A stretch of DNA of 42,751 nucleotides, taken from positions 1 to 42,751 of the forward strand of contig CAJUDN010000019.1 of assembly GCA_910585355.1 (NCBI GenBank), in the 5' to 3' direction. This document shows positions 23,945 to 31,624 of this stretch, piece after piece. The stretch comes from an uncultured Lachnospiraceae bacterium. GTDB taxonomy: Bacteria; Bacillota_A; Clostridia; Lachnospirales; Lachnospiraceae. A program made the translations under genes and the position numbers. The stretch's first letter is position 1. Every line of letters starts with the position of its first letter. Below the pieces are notes generated by a model. It did no database searches. It worked only from the letters and a program-made list of their open reading frames with translations, and was not told the DNA's origin.

Positions 23945-26239
23945 CTACTCCCGGCTGTATTTCTCCTTATATTCCTCATTCCACTGGTCCAGAGGACTTT
24001 TGGTCTCTTCCTCCGTCTCCTCGTCAGACGGCCTTTCTGCCTGTCTGCTGGCTTCCTCTGCCTGCCTCCTGACCTCTTCTGCTTCTTTTTCCTTTATCTC
24101 CTCTAAGGACGCCTTCATGCTCTCATTGCATAGTGTGGATAGATCATATTCAAAAACCCTGGCAAATGCCACATCCAGACGGTTATAGGATCGCTCTCCG
24201 TTTAAAAATCCCACGGAAACATATTGATTTCCGATTTTCCATGTGCCAAACCAGCTGCCGTTCTCCAGGACTGCGCTTCTCCCCGTATCGGGAGCATAGA
24301 AAATCAGCCCCTTATCTTGAGACGTCAGCAAAAATCCCTGTGTGCTTCCTCTTATGGCCAGGTCACAAATCCCTGCCGCCCCTTTTCCCCTAAGTTCCTG
24401 AGCGAGAGTCATATTAAGGCTCAAACCGGCATGAAGCACTTGTTCTTCCGTGTAGTAGTCCGTACCATAGACGCTTTCCACTTCAGGCAGGTTTTCCTCA
24501 TTCCTCTCCTCCAGCATGGCATCATAGGCGGAAGTTCCCGCCTCATATCCGCCTGCAAGGTTTTTATACAGGATCTTCTGAGGTGTCTCATTTTCACTTC
24601 CTCCGTGGGCCGCATCCCGGACAATCTCCATGGAATCCTTTCCAAATTCCACATAATAAACCACGCCTCCATCGAGAAAGACGCCTGCCTGCGTATCTTC
24701 CGTCACTGTATAAGGCGTATCCAGAAGATCTCCTCCCGGCTGAATCCATCGTACTCTCCCATCCTCGCCGGTGCACAGAATCTCACCGCCGATGCATTTC
24801 CCCAGGGTAACGGCCTTTTCCTTATCCATAACCCAGTAAGATTCCACATAGGCATTTTCAAGGCGCGCATACCGTTTCGTGTAAATTCCACTTAAAGTCT
24901 GGGTACGGATTTCCGCATGTTTTATGCGCTCGGCAGATTCCCCTTCTGACGACGTCTCCCCTTCCTCATACCACACATACGTGTACTCTCTCTGTATCTC
25001 TCTGGCATCATAGTATTTAAAGTTTCCTGTCTTTCCAAAAAGGTCGCTGTATTTGCCATCCCGCGGAATAAACAACTTTTCCAGCAGCCACTGTTCCTTT
25101 ACTTCCCTGAAATTTACATAGGAGCCCGGCTCCGGCAAAAAACTGGTAACTCCCTCCTCTGAGGTAAAGGCGGCTTCCTCCTTCCACTGGTATACTTTCG
25201 TATTATCAAGGCTCCCAAGCCAGGCGTCCCCCCACTCGTCCGGGTATGTCTCCAGAACCTGATTCCAGTCGGCCAGGGCATCCGGCGCTTCCTCAAATTC
25301 CATTCCCGCCGTCTGAGCGATCCATGCGCTCTTTTGCGCCTCAAAAGCCTCATTCTCCTGATCCATTCCGGAATTTACCGGGCTGTACTCATATACCAGA
25401 ATCCGGGATTCCATCTTCTGCTCCAGCTCCTCATCCAGCTCCTCTGTCTCGTCGTCCAAAGGCTCTTCCCGGGTCAGCTCCAAATCCCCCTCTTCCAGTT
25501 CGGGAACATCGACAGCCTCCTTTTCTATGGATACTTCCAGATAAATCCGGTTCTGCCCGTCTGCCACCGCATTGACCACGGAAACATCATAGGCATCCTG
25601 AAACTGTTTTCTGATAAAGCTTTCGATGTCTCCATGGAACTTCATGGCGCCGTCGCCGCGGTACAGATACCCATGGCCATTGTCATAGACAAAAATATCT
25701 CCTCCCGGGTCACACATCTGAACAAAAAAGGACTCCTCCCCGTCTGCCTGCCCCGGGGCAGTCTGCTCACTCTCATCCTCCCACTGCCGCCTGTAGGCGT
25801 TTTCATGGAACACCTGAAAGGCCCCGCTGTTATAATCATAGAAGGCAGCGCAGTGAACCATACTTCTGGGCCTTCCGCCATCCTCCACACGGGTCGCATA
25901 ACCATAAATAAAGGTCTTATCGTTTCTTAATCCTGCGATCTGAAAGTCCTCTATGTCGTCCGCTTCTTCTGAATGTCCTGATTTTATCTGAAATGCCGCT
26001 TTTCCTTCCAGAGATTTAAATTTCTCCTCCATATTCTTTTTAAAATAGTCAGGAGCTTCCTTCGTCTCCTCCTCTATCCCGAGACGGTTCTCCCCGTCCA
26101 CATCGGTAACCGCCTCCGCAGCCGCGGATGTCTGAATCTCTTTATAATCCACTTCCATAGAACCCACAAGAGAGCTGCAGCCTGTGAAAAACACAGTAAC
26201 TGCCAGGCCCATAAGCGCTGCCGTTATTATCCTTTTCAC
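23945..26239 (-). CDS. Large lipoprotein of unknown function
   Basis: About 764 residues with a lipoprotein signal: KRIITAALMG..., lipobox FFTGC, lipidated Cys at residue 21. The body (40-700) contains repeated beta-type segments such as FIYGYATRVED and YLYRGDGAMKF, with many Trp/Tyr, suggesting a beta-propeller-like exported domain; I cannot assign a family. The last 60 residues are a charged helix (KEKEAEEVRRQAEEASRQAE). GTG at 26239 is preferred because AGGAAGG lies 8 bases upstream; an in-frame GTG 9 bases earlier is possible. Located between the pilin and the wall-binding protein, it is probably a structural part of the envelope complex. Confidence 0.65.
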   Translation of the reverse strand: MKRIITAALMGLAVTVFFTGCSSLVGSMEVDYKEIQTSAAAEAVTDVDGENRLGIEEETKEAPDYFKKNMEEKFKSLEGKAAFQIKSGHSEEADDIEDFQIAGLRNDKTFIYGYATRVEDGGRPRSMVHCAAFYDYNSGAFQVFHENAYRRQWEDESEQTAPGQADGEESFFVQMCDPGGDIFVYDNGHGYLYRGDGAMKFHGDIESFIRKQFQDAYDVSVVNAVADGQNRIYLEVSIEKEAVDVPELEEGDLELTREEPLDDETEELDEELEQKMESRILVYEYSPVNSGMDQENEAFEAQKSAWIAQTAGMEFEEAPDALADWNQVLETYPDEWGDAWLGSLDNTKVYQWKEEAAFTSEEGVTSFLPEPGSYVNFREVKEQWLLEKLFIPRDGKYSDLFGKTGNFKYYDAREIQREYTYVWYEEGETSSEGESAERIKHAEIRTQTLSGIYTKRYARLENAYVESYWVMDKEKAVTLGKCIGGEILCTGEDGRVRWIQPGGDLLDTPYTVTEDTQAGVFLDGGVVYYVEFGKDSMEIVRDAAHGGSENETPQKILYKNLAGGYEAGTSAYDAMLEERNEENLPEVESVYGTDYYTEEQVLHAGLSLNMTLAQELRGKGAAGICDLAIRGSTQGFLLTSQDKGLIFYAPDTGRSAVLENGSWFGTWKIGNQYVSVGFLNGERSYNRLDVAFARVFEYDLSTLCNESMKASLEEIKEKEAEEVRRQAEEASRQAERPSDEETEEETKSPLDQWNEEYKEKYSRE

Positions 26240-26284
26240 AACCTGCACCTTCCTCTCATCTGGTTTTCGTCCGTTTCTGAATTT

Positions 26285-26344
26285 GGGGCTGTTGCAAAAT
26301 GGAAAAATTCGTCAAACATGAAAAACTCATTTTGCGGCAGCCCC
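26285..26344. repeat. Long interrupted hairpin downstream of the pilin gene
   Basis: GGGGCTG-TT-GCAAAATG (26285-26301) pairs with CATTTTGC-GG-CAGCCCC (26328-26344), 15 bp with one internal loop. Placed 9 bases after the pilin stop on the minus strand, it could stabilise or partly terminate the pilin transcript and so raise pilin relative to the lipoprotein gene. Its inner AAAAATTCGT is shared with the hairpin at 118-148, pointing to a dispersed repeat family. Confidence 0.65.
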
Positions 26345-26353
26345 ACTCAAAAC

Positions 26354-26662
26354 CTACTTTGCTGTCCCTACTGCGCTGTTCATCCAGGACTGCATTGCGC
26401 CCATGCCAAGCTTCAGCACTACAATCAGCACGAAGATTAACACAAAGCCTATGATCGCATTCTTCAGGCTGTTCTTTGCTTTCTCTCTGTCCTGAGGCTC
26501 CTCTGCCTTGGCAAGTTTGGCTCCCAAAAGAATACAGTAGATCGCTCCCAGCGCCCCTACGATTCCCAGCGCCGGTGTCAGCGCCATGTTTAAAAGACTG
26601 ATGATCGGTGCGCTTACTGTTTCAAATGGGTTGTTTGCTGCCGCTGTCAACAAAAAATACAT
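26354..26662 (-). CDS. VirB2/TrbC-like pilin subunit
   Basis: A 102-residue protein with two hydrophobic segments (about 22-48, ISLLNMALTPALGIVGALGAIYCILLGA, and 70-92, KNAIIGFVLIFVLIVVLKLG) separated by a charged turn (KLAKAEEPQDREKAKNS). This two-helix hairpin with a small polar loop is the layout of VirB2/TrbC pilins and of the short membrane proteins of Gram-positive conjugation systems. No cleavable signal is clear. ATG at 26662 is favoured: AGGAGG is 7 bases upstream, while the ATG at 26668 would be only one base from it. It would form the translocation filament or channel lining. Confidence 0.65.
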   Translation of the reverse strand: MYFLLTAAANNPFETVSAPIISLLNMALTPALGIVGALGAIYCILLGAKLAKAEEPQDREKAKNSLKNAIIGFVLIFVLIVVLKLGMGAMQSWMNSAVGTAK

Positions 26663-26730
26663 ATCCATTCCTCCTGATTTTTCTTTTTATTGCATTCGCC
26701 CTTTCCATAACAAAGAGAGCGAAAAACAAA

Positions 26731-27807
26731 CTATAAAATTCTCATATTCCGCCGCAAGATCGCAAGTCTTATCCCGGCTATGACAAAAAGCACGATAGCG
26801 GCCAGAATCACCCGTCTGTCTATGGGGTTATAAATCTGCCGAAGCCTCAGATGATAGGTTCTTCGGTTCCCTGCCTCGTCTTCCACCGACAGTTCATAAC
26901 TTCCTGGCGCTGTCAGGACATTCCCCACCGCGTATCCGTGATCTCCGTTATAATTCATGGAAATCCGGCAGCCTGGCTCTGAGGGATAAAATTCTATGGG
27001 GCCCAGAATGTCTTTTGGACCTGGTTCCTCTGAAAAAGAAAGAAACGGCGCCGTAGTATCTCTGGTAAAGCTGGTATTTGCAAAAATTCCTTCCTGGTCT
27101 TTCCACTCACAGCGAATCTCATAATATCCGTCGGACTCCAGAAAATAATACCTCTCTCCCTGAGGTTCCAACGGTTTTCCATCCCGTTTTACCTCCTTTA
27201 TGACAAACCTTTCGGGAGCTGAAAATATCCCCAGGGTGTTATCTCTCTTTTTAATAATGGTAAAATAAAAATGTATCTCATACAGATTATAATCTACCGC
27301 CATGTCTCCCGGCTGCTGGTACATGATGAGCCGCAGGGCATAATTTCCCGGTTCTGTAAAATGCCAGGAGCCCGCGAATTTCTCTCCCTCGCCATTCACA
27401 TTTACTAACCCCACGGTTCCTTCCGGCAGTTCCAAATCCACCGCGTTAGAAGTAATCATTCCTTTGGGAACGGAGCTTAAAAATGAATTTCCGTTGGGCA
27501 GCGTAAACTTAAATTTTCCCTGTTCCAGCTCTGTTATAAGAACGGGATCTTCCACCTTCCCTGCCGTTCCATTATCCTGAATGAGAGAATCCATATCCAT
27601 CTGATTAATATACTCTTCCAGCGCCCGGTCCAGTTCGTCCTCTGTCACATCTCCTTCATAATCGGAAATGTCTGAAAAGTCCTCATCTTCAAATTCAAAA
27701 TCGAAATTCTGGTCATTTTCCGTCTGGAGAGGCGCTGTTGTCTGTGACGCCAGAGAAACGGTTCTGCTCCCCAGAGAAAACAGCAGCACAAGCAGCCAGA
27801 CGATCAC
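26731..27807 (-). CDS. Exported Ig-like protein with C-terminal membrane anchor (paralogue 1)
   Basis: A 358-residue protein: a signal segment (1-20), an acidic stretch (FDFEFEDEDFSDISDYEGD), two or three beta-sandwich-like domains, and a C-terminal membrane helix (about 328-347) with a basic tail. The last domain contains RDTTAPF and APGSYELSVEDEAGNRRTYHL, typical of bacterial Ig-like folds. It is clearly paralogous to 35734-37383. The GTG start overlaps the upstream stop (GTGA). It probably lines or scaffolds the extracytoplasmic side of the secretion complex, replacing VirB8/VirB10-type proteins that are otherwise missing. Confidence 0.65.
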   Translation of the reverse strand: MIVWLLVLLFSLGSRTVSLASQTTAPLQTENDQNFDFEFEDEDFSDISDYEGDVTEDELDRALEEYINQMDMDSLIQDNGTAGKVEDPVLITELEQGKFKFTLPNGNSFLSSVPKGMITSNAVDLELPEGTVGLVNVNGEGEKFAGSWHFTEPGNYALRLIMYQQPGDMAVDYNLYEIHFYFTIIKKRDNTLGIFSAPERFVIKEVKRDGKPLEPQGERYYFLESDGYYEIRCEWKDQEGIFANTSFTRDTTAPFLSFSEEPGPKDILGPIEFYPSEPGCRISMNYNGDHGYAVGNVLTAPGSYELSVEDEAGNRRTYHLRLRQIYNPIDRRVILAAIVLFVIAGIRLAILRRNMRIL

Positions 27808-28088
27808 GATAATACCTGCCTCTCTTTTTGTTTTTCCTGAACCTGAGTCATCCCTCTTGTTTTTTCTTCTGTTCCACGTTCCCGTTTTTTTCCGCTTTCC
27901 ATGGCTTCTCTCTTCAAAAGTTCCTGATAGCTTATGGGAACCCTGACAGAGCCCATTATGTTTTTTTCGGCCTCTTCCTTAAAAGCCGTACCTCCGCCTC
28001 CCGCCTCCCTGGCAGCCCGCTCTTTCTTAAGCTGCCCAAGACGTATCTCCCACAGGGCTTTGTTCTTTGAGCTGTCAAAATATGCCAT
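27804..28088 (-). CDS. Small charged cytoplasmic protein
   Basis: A 94-residue hydrophilic protein starting MAYFDSSKNKALWEIRLGQL, rich in Lys, Arg and Glu, with predicted helices and no membrane segment. I do not recognise it. It lies between the solute-binding lipoprotein (4 bases away) and the Ig-like membrane protein (4-base overlap). The ribosome site AAAAGGAGTAGGGCC supports the start. An adaptor or substrate-binding role for the secretion ATPases is possible but unproven. Confidence 0.5.
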   Translation of the reverse strand: MAYFDSSKNKALWEIRLGQLKKERAAREAGGGGTAFKEEAEKNIMGSVRVPISYQELLKREAMESGKKRERGTEEKTRGMTQVQEKQKERQVLS

Positions 28089-28092
28089 GGCC

Positions 28093-28905
28093 CTACTCCT
28101 TTTCCAGAAACTGCCGGATCAGGGTATTGATCCCGCCGATCAGCGTGGTATCGGATTTTCCGGCCACAATCACGAATTCTTCCGGATCCAGATTGCTTAG
28201 ATTCTGTACCTGAAGCGCCTCGTCTTCCATAAACGTCTTTGCCTGGTCCTCATAACAGATATAAGCCCGGATGGTTCCGTTCTTCACCCCGTCTCCGCCT
28301 TCTGCCGCCGAACCATAATCCGCGATTCTGATTCCTTCCGCCTGATAAAGCTTTGTCCTTGTCTCCTCGTCCAATTCCCGGTCTACTCCCACGGAAAGCC
28401 CCTCAAGAGCTCCGATGGTAAACACATAATCCCCGGCTCTGGTCACCGCATAAAAATATCCTTTCCCATATTCCGTCGATACCAGATACTCTCCGGACAA
28501 GCTTCCCGAATGATTGATACACCCCAGGGCAATATCCGCCTCCCCGGCCGCCACGGCCGCCAGAGCCTCCGCCTTATCGCACACCTGATACTGAACGGTT
28601 ACCCCCAGAGCATCTGCAATCCACTGAACCAAATCTGGTTCTATGCCCACCGGAGTATCCCCGTCAAGCTTCGTATATCTGCTTTGCGTATCCACAATGG
28701 CGGCCCGAAGATTTCCCAGCGCCTGAATCCGCTCCACTGCGCCGCTGCTCTTTTTCGCACATCCCGCCGCCAAAATCCCTGTAACCAGAACCGCGGCCAC
28801 AGCCATCCATCTTCGGCTTTTCCCTGCCGTCAGCCATTTCCTTTCTCTGATCTTTCGCATTTCCCTGATTTTTAACCTTTCCTCTGTCCTCAATCTTCCC
28901 TTCAT
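28093..28905 (-). CDS. Family-3 solute-binding lipoprotein
   Basis: A 270-residue protein with a long basic N-terminus, a hydrophobic segment and lipobox LAAGC (lipidated C49). The rest is a periplasmic-binding-protein fold of the SBP_bac_3 type: LRAAIVDTQSRYTKLDGDTPVGIEPDLVQWIADALG near residues 66-100 and AVAAGEADIALGC later. Such proteins normally deliver amino acids to an ABC transporter, but no permease or ATPase of that type is in the window. Its location directly after virB4 suggests a receptor role in the secretion complex. Start is set by AAAGGAGCGGGC. Confidence 0.7.
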   Translation of the reverse strand: MKGRLRTEERLKIREMRKIRERKWLTAGKSRRWMAVAAVLVTGILAAGCAKKSSGAVERIQALGNLRAAIVDTQSRYTKLDGDTPVGIEPDLVQWIADALGVTVQYQVCDKAEALAAVAAGEADIALGCINHSGSLSGEYLVSTEYGKGYFYAVTRAGDYVFTIGALEGLSVGVDRELDEETRTKLYQAEGIRIADYGSAAEGGDGVKNGTIRAYICYEDQAKTFMEDEALQVQNLSNLDPEEFVIVAGKSDTTLIGGINTLIRQFLEKE

Positions 28906-28927
28906 GCCCGCTCCTTTTGCCTCTGCA

Positions 28928-31624
28928 TCACACGGTAAACAATCTCTCCATATCTTTACTGGCCGTAATATTAATCCCTGTTCTGCTGGACGGCGACGTC
29001 ACCACAAAGGCCCGCCCCCTTCCGTTATTGACGATCTCCTCCTGCTCGCTCTCATTGATAGCTCCCGCCTTCTCATACAGCTTGCATAAGTCGTGCATAT
29101 CATTGGGCGACAGCGGAAAGATAAAGGAATACTGACAGGCATTGATGATAGCCGTGGATTTTCTGGCCAGTTCCTCCGTCCCCACAAAATCCGCAATGTT
29201 CTGAGTAATAATAATTTGCATTCCGTTGTATTTACGGATACGCTTTGCCAGCTGGTACATAAAATCCAGCGCAATGGGAAACTTGCTGTCAATAAACACA
29301 TGCGCCTCATCAATGACGACAATTACTTTCCTCTGGGCCCCATAGCGAATGTTGTAATCCCGGTTCTTGATAACTTCATTGTCAAGCCATTTCAGCACCA
29401 GAAGCATCTGGGCATTGGCGATGGTGTTATTCTTGTTGGCCAAAAGGGACTGAAAGTTAAACACAATAAAATTTTCATTGGTAGAAATAGAAGCCGGCCC
29501 GTTCCACAAAAGAGCGTTCCGCCCTCCTGTGGCAAACTTGGATATGTAGTTTAAAAGGACTCTTAAATTTTCCTTGCTGTACTCCCCTGTGGCCAGCTGA
29601 TAATCATTAAGAATCTTGTCGTACAGATCATCAAAAATCGGATAGTCCTCCGGCTCCAGTTCGCCTAAATCCGTCTCGCCGTCAATCCCCTTTGCCTCAT
29701 ACACACGCATGGTAATATTGTTTAAATATTCCAGTGCGTCCGGTTCAATCCCGGGAAGAATCTGGCGGTAAAATTCCTCCAGAAACTGCAGGTGCGTGCT
29801 GAAACTGGTATTGACAGACTCTTCCTCGCTTTCCTCCTCGTCGGTCAGGCTCGCGATAATATGAAAGGGATTAAGCCGTCCCTGGGTAGCGCTCCCCACA
29901 TCAATCACCTTGCCGTTCAGATTCTGAGCCAGGCCGAAATATTCGTTCTCCGGATCCAGAATAAAGATCTTGCTGTTGTCTGCCGCCAGGTTAGTCAGTA
30001 TGGTTTTGGTCGCATAAGACTTACCGCTTCCCGACTTTCCGATGACCACCATGTTGCTGTTCACCCGGTCTTTATTGCGGACAAAGAAGTCAATGAATAC
30101 AGGTTTCCCTCCGCTGTTTCCGATACAGACCCCGTTGGGATCACTTAAGGATTTATTGACAAACGGAAACGCGGCTGCCACGGAACTGGAATGGATTCCC
30201 CGGCTCACCTTTTTATAAGCGTCATATCCGGATATCTGACTGGAGGCATAGGCCTCAAACTGCTGCACATAATTGTCTGTAGACCGGAAGCTCTCCTCTG
30301 AGAGAGCCCTCTTGATCTGCTTTTTCAAGGAGAGAGCAGAAGAAGACGCTTTCTTCCTTTCCTGTTCCGGAAGCCCCATCTGCCAGGAAAGCTCATAATC
30401 ATAGGCCGTCAGGAACACACTGACGTCCAGAAGCGTCTCGTTATCGCTTTGAAGCATAGCGAGAACTTCCGCCAGAGTATCCACATGGGTCTGTAATTCC
30501 ATCAGCCGGCTGGTTTTTCCTGTCGAATTGGCCTGCTCCCTCAGCTCGTCAATGGCCCTGTCGATCTGACGGATTCCTTTATATCGGTCCACCATCCTCA
30601 TCTTCATCACGACCCTGGTGCCGGGGCGGTTAAAAAGATTGCTTCCCCAGGCGTTTCCCACAATGGTGGGATAATCCGTGATGCGGAAATTGTGGGTAAT
30701 CAAATCGTCATACTGAACCGTACGGCTGGTAAATTTGATTTCCTTTGGAAGAATCCAGTCCATATACTGATCCTTTGTAAGGTTATAGACTTCCCTCTCG
30801 TCAAAATTCAGGGTGTAGTTGTATTTGAGGAATACTACCAGTTCCTTCTCTGACAGAATATGGCACTCCATATCATCACTGTTCATGGTTCGTACCATAT
30901 TTTCCGCCTGACTCATGAGCATATCTTTATCCTTGTGGAAAAAGAGCATATAATGACAGGGCACGTACACCTTATCCCGTTCATTGATATAACGGATCTG
31001 TTCCATACGGTCATAGATAATTCCCACTCTGGTAGTCAGTTCATCTTCATTTAAAAGGCCGTTGACAAAAGCTTCTTCCAGCTCTGCAATCTTTCTCTCC
31101 TCTGTCTCTATATAGGTATCATAGAGTACCGGACGGTCAACTTTCACCAGCGCTGCAGTCTCCGTACCGGAAATGGTACGCAGCACAGAGCCAAAGATCT
31201 GGTCGATCATCTGATTCTGGCGCTGCAGAGTATAAAATTTAAATTCCACATCCGGAATGCTTACGGCAACTCCATAATATTCGCCGGCATATTCAATAAA
31301 AGAGCCGTCAATTCCTGTAAACGGAGTGATATCCTTTACTTTCGGAGTTCCCTTCTTAGCCGGTTCTTTTTGGAACAGACGATACCTGGCCAGATACTTT
31401 AAGAAATTATAGAGCATCATATAAGCCTTCTCGCCTTCCACCGGCACCACGGAAGCTCCGAACAGAACGGCAATGGCCGCTCCTATGTACAGTCTGAAAG
31501 GCAGATTGGAGAATACAACAGAGATAACAATGGTAATCCCGATGATTCCCACAAACACATCGGGAACTTCCACGCCCTTGAAAAACTCCATGGCTACTTT
31601 CGTTTTCTTGGGGATGACTCTCAT
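28928..31624 (-). CDS. virB4: VirB4-type secretion ATPase with N-terminal PrgI/VirB3-like membrane domain
   Basis: An 898-residue protein. Residues 15-60 hold two membrane helices preceded by EVPDVFVG, like the PrgI/VirB3 component, so the two usual subunits appear fused. A CagE/TrbE-type domain follows (about 95-480) and then a RecA-like ATPase domain with Walker A GKSGSGKS (529-536) and Walker B VIVVIDE (767-773). ITQNIADF and RKSTAIINA are typical late VirB4 motifs. It powers assembly and substrate transfer in type IV secretion. Its ribosome site lies in the end of the VirB6-like gene, overlapping by ATGA. Confidence 0.9.
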   Translation of the reverse strand: MRVIPKKTKVAMEFFKGVEVPDVFVGIIGITIVISVVFSNLPFRLYIGAAIAVLFGASVVPVEGEKAYMMLYNFLKYLARYRLFQKEPAKKGTPKVKDITPFTGIDGSFIEYAGEYYGVAVSIPDVEFKFYTLQRQNQMIDQIFGSVLRTISGTETAALVKVDRPVLYDTYIETEERKIAELEEAFVNGLLNEDELTTRVGIIYDRMEQIRYINERDKVYVPCHYMLFFHKDKDMLMSQAENMVRTMNSDDMECHILSEKELVVFLKYNYTLNFDEREVYNLTKDQYMDWILPKEIKFTSRTVQYDDLITHNFRITDYPTIVGNAWGSNLFNRPGTRVVMKMRMVDRYKGIRQIDRAIDELREQANSTGKTSRLMELQTHVDTLAEVLAMLQSDNETLLDVSVFLTAYDYELSWQMGLPEQERKKASSSALSLKKQIKRALSEESFRSTDNYVQQFEAYASSQISGYDAYKKVSRGIHSSSVAAAFPFVNKSLSDPNGVCIGNSGGKPVFIDFFVRNKDRVNSNMVVIGKSGSGKSYATKTILTNLAADNSKIFILDPENEYFGLAQNLNGKVIDVGSATQGRLNPFHIIASLTDEEESEEESVNTSFSTHLQFLEEFYRQILPGIEPDALEYLNNITMRVYEAKGIDGETDLGELEPEDYPIFDDLYDKILNDYQLATGEYSKENLRVLLNYISKFATGGRNALLWNGPASISTNENFIVFNFQSLLANKNNTIANAQMLLVLKWLDNEVIKNRDYNIRYGAQRKVIVVIDEAHVFIDSKFPIALDFMYQLAKRIRKYNGMQIIITQNIADFVGTEELARKSTAIINACQYSFIFPLSPNDMHDLCKLYEKAGAINESEQEEIVNNGRGRAFVVTSPSSRTGINITASKDMERLFTV

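Noticed and set aside
28093..28905. Amino-acid ABC transporter operon
   Set aside because: Only the binding protein is present; no permease or ABC ATPase gene is found nearby.
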